Shown piece after piece: positions 52,262-63,588 of a stretch of 64,000 nt of DNA. The notes beneath the pieces were generated by a model. The model did no database searches. It saw only the letters and a list, made by a program, of their open reading frames with translations, and was not told where the DNA came from. The stretch spans positions 744,001 through 808,000 of the forward strand of contig JAJGBQ010000008.1 in assembly GCA_022457065.1 (NCBI GenBank), given 5' to 3'. Numbering within the stretch: position 1 is the stretch's first letter; each line of letters begins with the position of its first letter. The DNA is from Curvularia sp. ZM96 (Eukaryota > Ascomycota > Dothideomycetes > Pleosporales > Pleosporaceae). Position numbers and translations under genes: made by a program.

Positions 52262-52275
52262 TTTGTACGATACAC
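52262..52275. repeat. Right target-site duplication of the truncated LINE
   Basis: TTTGTACGATACAC, matching 50498-50511. Its last bases are the TA and first CAC of the adjoining MITE, so the LINE entered at the MITE border. Confidence 0.8.
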
Positions 52276-52684
52276 TCGCTTGCAAAATTGGCTTCCGGTC
52301 TGCGTAATACGCAGAGCGTTCAGCTTACAGGGATCAGGTTTCGCTTAGTACAGTTTAGTCCTCTTCTGACGTAGCCTTAACAGGGATGATACGAGTGACA
52401 GTCGATTCGCTAATACCAAATCTTAGTTTTGACGAAGTCTTATCAAGTGCACAATGTGAAGCAAAGTAGCAGGAACAGCGGTAGCGCTGTCTTTTGAGCG
52501 ACTATCAGAGCGATTAACTACTGTACGCTGCATGGTGATTTGGTTAATGAGCTCCTATCTATCCAGGTTGTCGCCAACATCCCTGCCGAGGCTACGTCGG
52601 ATCAGGAATAGGTTATGGTAAGCGGAAGTGGATCCTTGTAAGCTGCATATTGCGCAGACCGGAAGCCAATTTTGCAAGCGAGTG
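52273..52684. mobile_element. 412-bp MITE, Tc1/mariner-like, copy of a related family
   Basis: The segment is flanked by TA (52271-52272 and 52685-52686). Its ends are inverted repeats: CACTCGCTTGCAAAATTGG and its exact inverse, with matches continuing through CTTCCGGTCTGCG and, with gaps, to about 60 bp. The start pattern (CACTC, TTGCA, TTCCGGT, TGCG) resembles the ends of the 280-bp MITE copies, so both families probably use the same transposase. No long frame lies inside. Confidence 0.8.
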
Positions 52685-52768
52685 TAGCTTTCTTCTTTAT
52701 CTTTCTTCTTCTGTACTATAGGTAAATGCATACTCGTTAGACAGGCCTCTCCGCCCATAACAGATCTT

Positions 52769-52857
52769 GAGTGGAAGTAATATAAGGCTTCCGGTGTCAA
52801 AACTTTAGTGTTAAGAGTAAGATCCTCGAGTAGAAGTAATATAAGACTTCAGGTGTC
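52769..52857. repeat. 30-bp direct repeat pair
   Basis: GAGTGGAAGTAATATAAGGC with TTCCGGTGTC at 52769-52798 returns as GAGTAGAAGTAATATAAGAC with TTCAGGTGTC at 52828-52857 (27 of 30 match). No gene is present. Confidence 0.7.
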
Positions 52858-52870
52858 GAGGGCTCTAGAG

Positions 52871-53333
52871 GTTGGTTTTCGCAGATGAAGCAACAGGGTG
52901 ATATGAACAAGGGTTCTCAAGTAACTGTAGTATTGTACTTGTACTCGTAACTTAAGTTGAACACATCGAGCCATAAGGGCCCAATGCCTATTCCTATATA
53001 CTTACGATGCTCGCAACCCTCGGTCAGAGGAGCCCGAGGATTACTCGGTGGCTGATGTACGAGGAGCTTTCCTCTGTGGCTTATGTACGAGGAGTCTGCC
53101 AAGACCCTTCCTCGTGCATAGAGGTCCGAGGAGGTCACGTGACACTGACCCCCGCGTTACATATGGCCGGGTCGACTGGTCGTCGATGTTCTTTAACTTA
53201 ACCGCCGTGCCCTCTTCCTTCAGGTTCGTAACATTTAGTTGGTTAGTTTTCGCAGATAGAGCATCAGGGTGCAATGAACAAATAACTTAAGTTGAAGACA
53301 TTGGGTCTTTGTGGCTCAGTGCCTATTGCTATA
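52871..53333. repeat. Direct repeat of about 100-130 bp with 230-bp spacer
   Basis: The segment 52871-53002 and the segment 53237-53333 share TTTTCGCAGAT, CAGGGTG, ATGAACAA, TAACTTAAGTTGAA, ACAT and GTGCCTATT in the same order, with a 34-bp extra piece in the first. No coding frame is supported between the MITE and the gene starting at 53629. Confidence 0.6.
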
Positions 53334-53628
53334 CAGTCGTTAGCGATTGCGGCTTCACCTCTGTAGGTAGACAAGCTAACACAGACTGTTTCTCAACACC
53401 ACGTCTATAGAGGATGCACGTTGTTCCTAAGAAAATAGTTTGGCCATGATGGAGGCAGGATACAGGGGAAAGATCTTCACCTGTTAGCAACGATCCGAGC
53501 TCCCCATCTGCTTCTGCGCTTAGGCAAGCAAGCTGGAGCGGCATCTGTTTCCAGAACAGTCATTATCCTATGGGCCTTAGGATCGATGGTGACAGATGCT
53601 GTAGTAGGCTTAATACACCGAATACCAT

Positions 53629-56498
53629 CTAATTGGCCTTGTATGTGTTGGCTGGATTGCCATAGGCGATGTGGGCTGGTGGTATGTCATGAACGACGAC
53701 AGACCCAGAACGAACAATGGCACCGTCACCAACTCGCACTCCGGCTCCTATGACGCAGCAATCACCGATATAGACATTCTTGCCGATGTAAATATCTTTA
53801 GCGACTTCAAGACCGTAGCTCCTTTCCAATGCTTTCAAATCAGTTGGTGTTTTCAAAGTTGTGATAGTAACACATGCGCCAATCCTGGTGTTGCTTCCAA
53901 TGGTAATCTTGGCTGAATCAAGTAGTTTGGATTTAGGTCCAATTACGACATTGTCGCCAACAGAGATGTTGTAGCCGTAGTCACAATGAAACGGTGTAGC
54001 AACGTGTGTACTGCTACCAAGCCAACCGCCGACCGGACAGTCTTCGTAACGAGACTGAGTCCACGCTGCTTCTATAACCGCTCTGAAATAGCGCTCGTGC
54101 ATACGCTGCCCAGCCTCGGGTACCGCATCGACGGTGTTGTTGAGGCGGTGTAGTACAGCTGCGCATTGCCTTCGATCCTCAACTAACTGAGAGCTGTAGG
54201 GCATGAAAGGCTCTCCGTCTAACATCTTCTGCTTCTCAGTTTTCAGGGAACTTGTTGCTGATTTGTGCCAAGATAGCGATGATCTTAGCAACGCAGCAGT
54301 TGGGATAGCTAACAATGGAAACTGAGATGATTGTGCTCTTTGTTGGTGAGCCTCGGACGCTACTGCAGAAGGTTCAATAGTGACACAATCTATACTCTGC
54401 GGTATCTGGTTATATACGCGTAGGTGGTGATATGACAAAGGTAGGGTTTGAATGGGATGCGTTACTCGACGGTCTTGGTTAGATGTGTCTCTCTCGTGAA
54501 CAGGTAGAGGCGCAAGCAGAGATGGAGGACGATGAGCAAGCAGAGATGATTGCTCTCTTGGATACGATGCGTGGGATAGATCATGGCTGCCCGTCTCCCC
54601 GCTCGATGCAGGCGATTGATACCTGCGTTCTTCGCCAGTAACGGCACTGTCAATAGCGTCTGCACTTTGGATGAGATCATGGGGGTCTTGATGGATTCTC
54701 TGGCTGCTACCAAGGCTAGGCTCGCCGTTAAGTATGTATGCAAGGTCGTAGCCGCGTGGTCTGCTTTGGGGCCTCATTGGGAAAGCATCATGATGCTGCA
54801 ATAACTGGATGTCATCCTGAGGTGGTTCGTCGGACCGGTTAGTGCATCGCTGGCTATACCTGCGATAATCTACCGGACAGTGCATGTGCTGCTGTGCAAG
54901 CTCCATGTTCTGCGACCTTTTCTGGTAGAGGGGTGAACTACCTCTGACGCTCCGGTTCAAAGCCGGCAGAGTCGGAAGACCACCAGTTTCAGTCTCTGAG
55001 GGGCTAGTTTGTTCCGAAGTATAGCGTGCACACTCTGCTGGAGCCGCTGCAGGCAAAGAGCATGTTTTAGCACTCCTGTCCCTGGCTAGGGTATTCACAT
55101 CTTGCCTGGTAAATGTCTGCCCGGCCGTGATCTTAGTATCTAGCCTTGTGGGCCCATCGCTTACGTCGGGCGCAGCCGGTGCATGTCGTGTCACAGCCTT
55201 TTCATAAGTTCTGCGCTCTTGGGAAAGTCGTCCTAGCGATTGTTCTGAGCCCACTAGAGCCTTGCTTTGCTTCTCGACCATTTCACCTGGAAGCACAGAT
55301 AGAGCCTTTTTGAGAACAGGTCCCCTCCCCGTCTCTATGCAAAGTATCGCTTCAGCTTCAGCTCGAAATTCTGGCTCTCTCTGAATAGACTCGTTGGTAG
55401 GTGCGATGGGCGCGGACGCTAGGATCTCCGGCTCGCTGTGCATTTCTCGCGGTTCCTGTGCCTCCAAGGGCTTCTTAGCTGCCAACAGTGCCGACGGAGA
55501 TAAACCTTTCTCCTCAAGCGTACAAGCATAGGCTTTTTGTGGCTCCTGCCTAGCCAGCTCTAACAGCCCCAGCCCATCCTGACTTGGACTCTCCGGAATC
55601 TCTCTTTCCTTGCATCCTACGTCTTGGAACTTTCCTACAAGACCAGAGTGCGACGATAGTTGCATAAAGCCAACACTGTCGACCTTCTCGATGCAAGCAG
55701 GGGACTGAGCATGCAGACTGTGTCGTAAACCCAGCGCGGCCGGATCTGTAGTGCCCAAATTCTGTAAATACATTGTCAGTAAGCCATGCTAGCATTTTTG
55801 AGGAAAGATCACACCACTTCATCCGTATCGCCAGCACTGTTCACGGTTGCTGGGTTCCGCTGGTTGGAGCCTGATGTTTCTTTCAGTGTAGTCGTAGTAT
55901 TGATTGTCAAAGTGACGTTGTTCTGCCTAGCAATTATGATATTGCAGGTATATGAGTTTCTATCCTCTATCGCACACGCGCTTTGCTGTGACTCTAGGAA
56001 GAGCGAATCGGAATTGCGCCGTGACTGATGCGTTTGCTGCGGAGAAGCTGTCGAGGCGCTTTGACATTGAGGTAACCTCTTCGTTGGAGGTTGCTTAGCC
56101 GTCACCAGTCCCGGCGACCCGCCCAAGGACTGTATTCGACTATCGGCTTCTCCAAACGATTGAGCTTGACTGTGGGTATGTCCAATAACGGTGCTTCGAG
56201 CGGCAATGGTCTCCTTCCATTCTGCTTCTAGGGCTGGAGTGACGAAGTCGTGCGGTTCCCATGTCGGGTTGTACGAACGTCCCGTCGCTGGGTCAATACC
56301 CTCCCATTCGACCAGGTAACGCGACCCGTTGTCCTCCAGGATCTTTCTCGCCGCCCAGAACTTCTCGCTAGCAAGCCCATTTTCTTGATAGGGTTCATAT
56401 GCGTTGGTGTGGGCGAGCCGTGTTGTTCGACGGCGCTTGTTTCGAGCGAGAGTATTCGAGGTCCGTTTTCGCTTGTTCGTTGTTTGCTTCGAAACCAT
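53629..56498 (-). CDS. Chromodomain protein fused to a hexapeptide acetyltransferase-like domain
   Basis: Two exons (56498-55815 and 55761-53629) with a 53-bp intron (GTGTGA...TTTACAG, branch CTGAC) give 938 residues. A basic N-terminus (KRKR, NKRRR) suggests nuclear import. Residues about 46-96 are a chromodomain (KFWAARKILED, SRYLVEWEGID, NPTWEPHDF); two cage positions are aromatic, but the third (after EWEG) is Ile. A long polar linker follows. Residues about 741-800 match the maltose-acetyltransferase cap (GEPFMPYSSQLVEDRRQ), and 810-938 form a left-handed beta-helix of hexapeptide repeats (CDYGYNISVGDNVVIGPKSK through DIYIGKNVYIGD to GNPANTYKAN). The usual catalytic Thr-Ala-x-His-Pro is TLKTP, so the active-site His is missing. 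It may read chromatin and bind acetyl-CoA or a ligand without classical catalysis; that is inference. Confidence 0.85.
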
Positions 56499-56775
56499 TT
56501 CGCAATACGACACTAGGTAATCGTGTAAGTTGGACAGACTTCTTGAAACCGACCCTACTGCTTGACGGCTTGCTTCACATGTTTCCCAATACCATTTCTA
56601 CTTTCAGTGCGTACGTTCTTTGCATCTGGGTGGGATTCAAATGCGTGACGGGGTAGGGCGCAAGTACGAAGGGCTTCCTAACGGTTGGGGTCAAGGAAGG
56701 ATCTACAAAACTGGAGAACGGCGTGAAGTAATGATATCGCACAAGGAAGACCTGCAGCGAACATATGGCAACACG

Positions 56776-57094
56776 TCGCGTGACGTTGTGAAGTCAAGGA
56801 GCCGTCATCGTGTTCAGCAGCTGGTCGTTTGGACTCCGTAGCGGCGCGGTTGCCAAGACTGCTAGGTATCGTGTGTGACGGCCACCCTGAACATCACAAC
56901 ACGAAACTAAGCCCCAACTTCGACGCGTCGTACTTAACTCCACCACCATGGGAGTTATTGAGGACGCGCTTACAGCAATCGAATCGCTGGAACTAGGAGA
57001 ATCTTTTACATATCAGGAAATTGCTGATTGCGACGGTGTGCAGCGATCTACGTTGTCCCGAAAACACCAAGGTATTCATGTGTCAAGCCCATGA
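56776..57094 (+). mobile_element. 5' end fragment of a pogo-type transposon
   Basis: The frame from ATG 56948 encodes 48 residues, GESFTYQEIADCDGVQRSTL then SRKHQG, which is the Psq helix-turn-helix opening of a pogo transposase; it stops at 57092. The leader in front (56776-56868) recurs at 62707-62800. No catalytic blocks follow, so this is a 3'-truncated remnant. Confidence 0.7.
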
Positions 57095-58132
57095 TAAATG
57101 GACTTGAAATCCGCTGGTGGCCTGTTAGCACACGCGTTGGGATGAGCCCAGGAACCCTGTTTCCTCTCACGTATGGTTAGCTACAAAAGAGACAATATTT
57201 AACAAGTAGCGTGGATGAGCTCCTCAGTGGGCTTAGCATGTCTTCGCAATCTATGAGGGGTCCAGCGTGTCGCCGAAATTCGAATTAGGCTTAGGTAGTG
57301 TTGTCGCCGAAATTTAAAAGTGGTATAACTAGCGCCTTTTTGCAGCCAAAACCACCCATCTTCCAGCCACAATAACAGAAGAGCAACTCAAGGTTACGCT
57401 CTTCTGACGACTGGAAACAAAAGGCAAGCACTGAAAGTATATACTTACACGTTTTCGCTCTTTTATTGCAGCTTGAAGTGGTGGTGTTGTAGTGCGGGTT
57501 TTGTTTATAGTAGCTCCCATCTAATCCTTAGGATGGAACCTGAGAATTTGTCTGAATACTATTCTGATATTCTTGCTCCTACCTGCCAAACCTCTCACAG
57601 TTTCGAGGCGCCGGCCTAGTTCCACACGATCTAGAGGTGGTAATATCGAAGCTTGACGTCAAGCTGCGGACGCCAACACCACCTGCTGTCGCGCCGCAAT
57701 CCTTCCAAACATGCCATAGTCATGTGACATGCACAGTAATCAGTATACCTTGGCACTACTGAGAACATAGGAGAAAAGAAGTGTTGCGCGTACGCGTATG
57801 GGTGCGCACGTGCGTATAAGATAGAGCAAGGGGGCTAGAGAGTCGCTAGATTAGGAAAAGTTACAAGGAGTAGTGAGATGAATTTGCAGGGAGAAAACGC
57901 GCTATCCGACCATTGTTCCCAAGAGACCATAGTTCCGTTTGGCATAATGTGTAAGGTGCGATTCGCGCCTCATATTGGTTAGGGACTCGACTGGTCTGTA
58001 CGCTCCTCCGCAATTCGCAGTAAATTCAGACAAAGGGACTCCCTTCGTTCGTATTATAGAGTGAGAGTTGAAGTTCTCTAATGAAATGTTAAGTATTCGT
58101 GTTGTAGTGCATGTTTTACGAATGGTTGCAGT
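57095..58132. other. Intergenic, nothing firm
   Basis: TCGCCGAAATT occurs twice (57270 and 57312). A minor inverted repeat AGAAGAGC/GCTCTTCT lies at 57379-57407. No gene is supported. Confidence 0.4.
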
Positions 58133-59023
58133 TCATGTCAAATCCTCATCATCGGGATCTGTCGTGTGGAATCCATCGCATGATGCGCAAGAGAAAGCCG
58201 GGTATATATTGACCATTGGTGTGTGATGTATTGGGTTCCCGGTTTTCCTCCTACACTTAGGACACACCGGCTTGCCCGTTTTACTGACAGACGTTATATT
58301 CGGGCAATCGCGCGATCCGGTATGACTGTAATGGCAATGATCACAAATGAAATGATGCTCGGAGACTCCTTCTACCTTAGGTCCATGTCGCCCACCTAGC
58401 AGAAGGTCGGTTGCCAGGTCTGCGTTTGAACGTAGGACATCGAGTGCCCTCTCCTCTCGTAGGGTTGCTTTTAACATGCAATGGCGACCCGCAACGGCAG
58501 CGATGACTGAGTTCCTTAGCTCCACATGAGCTGGTGGCACAGTTGTCGTGTAGTCGTAGACAAAGGCAGCAGTTGCGGCCCAGTCGCTGGGATTGACAGT
58601 CATTACCGTGTTCGCAAATGACGTTTTTGCAAGCTTGCAAAGAGATGCACAGTCGTATTTGTCGGCGATTATAGTAACTTGTGCATGAAGGAGAGGTTCT
58701 GGAGTGTCGAATTTAGAGACATTGTAGCCTGCCTCGTAGATGTATGACACCATGCAGTCAATTGCATTCGTGTAGACTGGATCATCTTGCAAAGTAATTG
58801 CTTCACTGCTTGTCTCCTATTATACAGGTTAGGCCTCGAAAATACTTCGGTCACAATGTCCTACCACTAAGCCGCCGGTGAGAGCCTTTTGAAACCATTT
58901 GGAGTGACAGACCACAAGAGCTTTGTGGATCCGCCAGCTCTTGTCGCTAAAGTTCAGGGTCAAATCTGATAGATCACCAGATGTCAAGTACGAGAGGTCG
59001 CGAACATAATTTTCATAAGCCAT
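58133..59023 (-). CDS. BTB/POZ domain protein with C-terminal Cys-rich region
   Basis: Two exons (59023-58865 and 58816-58133) with a 48-bp intron give 280 residues. Residues about 14-115 are a BTB/POZ fold: SGDLSDLTLNFSDKSWRIHK, ALVVCHSKWFQKAL, then AIDCMVSYIYEAGY and ADKYDCASLCKLA. This is the common fungal arrangement for BTB proteins, which dimerise and often serve as substrate adaptors for Cul3 ubiquitin ligases. The last 70 residues carry Cys/His pairs (CDHCHYSH, CPKCRRK, CASC) that could bind one zinc ion. The ATG at 59023 is the first in frame. Partner and target are unknown. Confidence 0.82.
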
Positions 59024-59729
59024 AGCTGCCCGAGTTTGTGACTGTCAGCTTATCAATAAATAAGGTTTACGAGCGGTTGAGACCCCGCTCGCAACGCGCC
59101 ACATTCTTGAACGATGACGTACGGTATCGCTACCTGAACCTTGTTCAAATTTCCGAAAATCGGCACGCGTCACGCGTCAACCCCCCCTCCGCCCAACGGT
59201 CTTTTTTCCAGCCTCCTCGTATCCTCATCCTATGTACCAGACAGAAGTAGGCTTCAATTATTTTTCCTTCTTTCCCATCTCTACGCTCCAAACACAACTA
59301 CTAATGCAAGACAAGAATAGTGCTTGTCAGTGAAGTTGGCTTTACTGCGCATCCTGCTGCCAGGAGCATGCGATATTGTGTGGATTCACGCTAGACCCAA
59401 AGCACGTAGAATAGAGGGTGGCGCCACACGATCCGCAACCCCTAGCCCTCGTTACGTACCATCTCTAAGTGAGCCATCAAAATTACTGTTTCAGCTTAGA
59501 GGTGACAGAGTGCCCCAAACCGAGCTCGTTCGTGCTCGATAGCGGTGCACAAATAATTTATGTTTGATGGCCCGGTTTGTGATGCAAAGTCTGGATATCC
59601 GTACCGTCCGCTGCGGCACAATGCTTGGTCGTATTACTGCTGACGATCATATCGTAGCAGTATATAATCAGATCATCCACGACCAACATCATTACTCCAT
59701 AACCAAATAGTAGACGCATGTATTATGTA
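59024..59729. other. Intergenic, 5' flank of the BTB gene
   Basis: No gene recognised; short frames only. Confidence 0.4.
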
Positions 59730-60008
59730 CACTCTCATGCAGTTGCAGCCTCCGGTTTCTGCCAGCATGCGACCTTTGATCTTACGCTAAGCCTCTATCG
59801 CTCAGTGGTAATCTTGCTCAAATAGTACTAGTTTCTATCAGTGATATAATGGCTTAGTCTTCTTTCAAGCTCTCAGACCAATCAACGCATCATATTTAAT
59901 TACACAGTTTGAATGTTTTTGGACAAGCGCATATCGGACGGGTCCACGTACCCCGTGGGATGATCACTAAGTGATGCGCGAGGCGGAAGCTGCAAGTGCA
60001 CGAGAGTG
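59730..60008. mobile_element. 279-bp MITE, Tc1/mariner-like, copy B
   Basis: TA stands at 59728-59729 and 60009-60010. Left end CACTCTCATGCAGTTGCAG; right end is the inverse of CACTCTCGTGCACTTGCAG, with about 23 of 27 terminal bases matching. It is collinear with copy A (15029-15308) over the whole length, including GCTCAGTGGTAATC and CAGACCAATCAA blocks, and is in the same orientation. No coding content. Confidence 0.85.
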
Positions 60009-60568
60009 TAAACGTTAGATGAGGCGGGAAAACAGCGCATCCGCTGCAGGGTCGCTGTTGGTGTGTGCACCAACTTGGTGTACTGTACTTGCGCGATTTC
60101 ACACAACCTAGAACGAAAGGTTCGCAATAGAAATGCCGGGTGCCATCGTCTCACTCCACCGCACCCCACTGACAAGCTTCACATAACGATCGTGTAACTA
60201 ATCAACTTACCTCTCTGTCATCATGCCCCGCCATACTGTGATGCAGCGGGCCTATGCGCGTTCGGGATGAAACGGGGTCACTAACTAGATGTGTTCTTCC
60301 AAGCGTTGCAGAACTCAGACCACTAGGAGCATCCTACCGCCTGATCAGACCGTACAGCATTATCAAGTGCAGGCTCCTTAAGAAATGTTCCTCTAAGATG
60401 AAATAACTAAGGCACTGAATTGACTGCGGAGTAGAGTTGAGAAAGCACCGATGTTCATTAGCGGCCGCCATTTCCGTTGCCCGAGCAATGGCTGCTTTTG
60501 ACTAGTCGTGTTCGCGTCGGCCGACTGCAGCTCCCCGGTGCCACCTGCATGTTACAGTCGATGCGGCC
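60009..60568. other. Intergenic, 5' flank of the PD-(D/E)XK-family gene
   Basis: Nothing recognised apart from a NotI-like GCGGCCGC at 60461. Confidence 0.4.
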
Positions 60569-62055
60569 ATGCAATTCTGTCCGCCTTCGTCCAGCTCACC
60601 ATCCACACTTGATCGCGTACAAGCCTGGCTGCAAAATACCCCTCCAACGTCTCCCGCTTCTCCAACACAGAATTCGCAGAAACGACACCGCGATGTCGAT
60701 ATGCCGCGCAACTCGAGCCCCAAGCGACAACGCATCGATACCGACGATGTGCTGCCGACCCAAAGCGCATCACAGGTGGGCAGTATCAGCGTAGTAGATC
60801 TGTCGGACCGCACAACCTTAACGGCGCCGCAAGGATTGAAGAGGAGCTCGAGCCCCACGCGCAATCTTACTGAACTACGTACTGCAATGCCATCCATCTC
60901 TCTCAGCCCTTTCAACCAAGTGAAGCAACCGCCGCCCGCCAATGTTTCTGCACGCATCAACAGCCTTCGCAGTCGCCTGGGCCGTCGCGAGGGTCTCGAG
61001 ATTAGCTACATACCAGCTGGCCTGCGCGAAGCGATAGAGTCAGACATGCTATTTGCGCCTTCTCTTGCTATGGACCCCATCGACCCAGAAGCGTACGACC
61101 ACAATGATACACGGCCAGCTAGTCACCCCTCGCTAGTAAATGCGCTCGATCGTGTCAAGGATATCTTCCAAGACGCCTGCCACTGCACCGAGTTTGGGCG
61201 CGATGAAAACGCCTGGTGCTTTCGTGTCGTCTGGCCGTTGGTAGAGCTTGCCATGAAGCTGCACTGCAACACCAGATTTAAGTTGAGAGTGTGTATGATA
61301 TCTCCCAAAGCCGAGCCCCACCTTGTCTGCGTAATTAACTGACTGGCATCTGTAGGCAATCGCAAAGCATTCAACCCTCGTATCTCTCCACCGTCTCCGA
61401 ACCCACATCGGCCTCACCCAACAGAAGAGTAGCGCTCACGCGCAAGACCGACTTCTGCTTTTCGTATTCGTGTTTCGACCCTCAGTTCGCGGAACTATAC
61501 ACACAGTTGGCAGCGAAAACGCCTGTTGTATCGCACACGTCGGACAACTGTACTCAGCGCCTGGCGCTTTTCTCGGGAATTGAGGTCAAGCCCGAGAACG
61601 GCGATCTGAAGGAGGCAGAGCTACAGATAAGTATATGGATGGCTGCAAGCCTGCGGAAGAAGATGGAACTGGCGCGCCTGGCGTTCCCTACTTCCGATCT
61701 GCTGTCGACACCGGAAGATGTAATAGATAATGCGACCATCTCCACCGACAAGAGTTTGACCACTTTCCAATCCTCACACCTTCTCGAGCCTGCTATCGCT
61801 ATCATTGGCAACGAGCATAAGATCTACTACGCATACCCTTCTAGCTTGAAAGGCGATGTAACAGTGCTCGGGCCTGATGAGAAATTCTCTGGTCTTTCAA
61901 CGCGCTCAGTGCAGGGTATATTCAAGCTTGTTCGATTCTACGGGCGGATGTTAGCATGGGGTGTCGACGAAGAAGTGACTACAAACATGCAGGGAGCAGG
62001 GCTATGGGACGCTTTTCTTAGTCCAGTTCTAGAGACGCTTGCAAAGGGCGGGTGA
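60569..62055 (+). CDS. Fungal PD-(D/E)XK nuclease-like domain protein
   Basis: Two exons (60569-61290 and 61356-62055) with a 65-bp intron give 473 residues. After a Ser/Pro-rich N-terminus, ARINSLRSRLGRREGLEISY leads into a helical region (DRVKDIFQDACHCTEFGRDE, NAWCFRVVWPLVELAM). The second exon supplies the nuclease-type core: LTRKTDFCFSYS (Asp about 273), LFSGIEVKPENGD (Glu about 317, Lys about 319) and AELQISIWMAASLRKKMEL. This matches the large fungal family annotated as PD-(D/E)XK nuclease-like, often multi-copy in plant-associated ascomycetes. The Asp and Glu-x-Lys residues are in place, so nuclease activity is possible, but the family's biological role is not established. Confidence 0.85.
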
Positions 62056-62299
62056 CAACGAAGACGGCTGCTCTCGCTAAACATAAGAGCACAAACTTTG
62101 TTGACAGGTCCAAGCTCCACTACTTCGTAAAGAGTACCCAAGTCCAGCAAACCCAGATCTGAGTACATCATTTATCGCCTGGTAATATCAAGCTTCTCAC
62201 ATCAGCTTTTGGCTAGATCCTGCACAACATCCATTTGAAACGGGTCGGCGCAGAGCTGAAGATTATGCTTCTACCTAGGACTGTCGTTGCCCACTTGTC

Positions 62300-62930
62300 A
62301 TTCACACTGGGGCAAGATATCGGAGGGACACATCTGGTCTTGCACTTTTTTGATTATCACAACGATGGCAAGGCTGATAATAACCATCCGAAAGGCTGAG
62401 AAACAGCAGAAAAACAAGGAAGAGACTCAAAAATCTCTACAACGATCTCGAAGACACAAGAGGGCAGATCCAAACCCTTCCAAAAGTCTACAGGCAACAC
62501 GGAGGAGTGTAATGATCGCGTTGGGGTGGGTGCTGTTGAGTCGCAACCTGCACCGCCAGCTCCACCAAAGACGAGACGAATACGATCAATAATAGCACCA
62601 AGAAATATTCTGAATAGTGCCAAAGCTTCACAAGCATGTACATAGTACAGAATCAGGTTATCGCAATATTATCACGATTTGCATCGAGATCACAGCGGCA
62701 TGTTGTCTGACGTTATAAAGTTGAGGGATCGTCATTGTCGTGTTGAGCAACTGGTCGCTTGGGCTCAGCAGCAACGTGGTTGCCAATATTAGCGGATCTA
62801 CATCTTGCGGTCGATTGTTTCACCAGATCATAATACCCCCTTTGTAGCCTGTGTGTTGGGTATTTGGATGAATCGAGCTTTAGGCTAGACAGCCATTGTG
62901 AACACAACAAAACGAGATACCGTAATTGTC
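62300..62930 (+). mobile_element. Pogo-like fragments: probable tail piece and leader piece
   Basis: The stretch 62390-62640 encodes charged segments in two frames (RKAEKQQKNKEETQKSLQRS; VGAVESQPAPPAPPKTRRIR) that resemble the C-terminal tail of the pogo transposases in this window. At 62707-62800 begins a sequence about 75-80 percent alike to the pogo leader at 56776-56868 (CTGGTCG-TTGG-CTC, GGTTGCCAA). No functional frame. The assignment of the tail piece is weaker than that of the leader piece. Confidence 0.4.
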
Positions 62931-63588
62931 TTATACATGTCTCAGCCGTCTTGAGCTAACCGATTTATGGATTAACCCAGCGTTACATGGATTCCTTCTC
63001 CATACTAATTAAATAGAAGTTCGGCACGACTTAGTTAAGTGCACGTGCATGTTAGTCCCGCTGTTGCCTAATCTCAGCCTCAGCCTCGCTATCTCTTGCA
63101 CTTGAACATCAAACTATTCGCAAAATCCTTCATTCTGTCCATCATGTCTGGATCGGATTTGAGTCCGAGACAGATAGGGTTAATAACGGTCTGCGACCCT
63201 AGTGAGAGACGCAACCTGACACGGCCTCATGCACCTGTCTCTCCCCAAATAGGTATGTCAGGAAGGCTATAACCACGCTCAGATATCGAATAATTGAAAC
63301 TGATTAACCTTGCTCGTGCTACACAAGGCCCTCTAGCATGCCCGATTACTCAACACAGCAAAAGGGATGGGTGTACATGCGACGCCCGGCATAAATCTGA
63401 CATAAGGATGCAAGCCGGTCGCCACATGAAGAGCGGAATTTGCCCCTCCCCCAGATCTGCTTCCTCGCTGTCTGATGGAATTTATCCATGGGAGGGAAAA
63501 CGGAAAAAGGACGCAAGTCGTAAGCCTCACTCTGAAATTCTACACACCAAGCTGCTCCTGACCTGAGTTGTGAGAAGAAGTCTCAGAT
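62931..63588. other. Intergenic, 5' flank of the HET-domain gene
   Basis: A 42-codon frame from ATG 63144 (MSGSDLSPRQIGLITVCDPS) with a pyrimidine-rich leader might be an exon or a small gene. I cannot link it to the HET frame. Confidence 0.4.

Noticed and set aside
52262..52285. Start of the 463-codon frame in the truncated LINE copy taken as a gene start
   Set aside because: The first eight codons are MITE sequence; the frame is a chimera made by the insertion.
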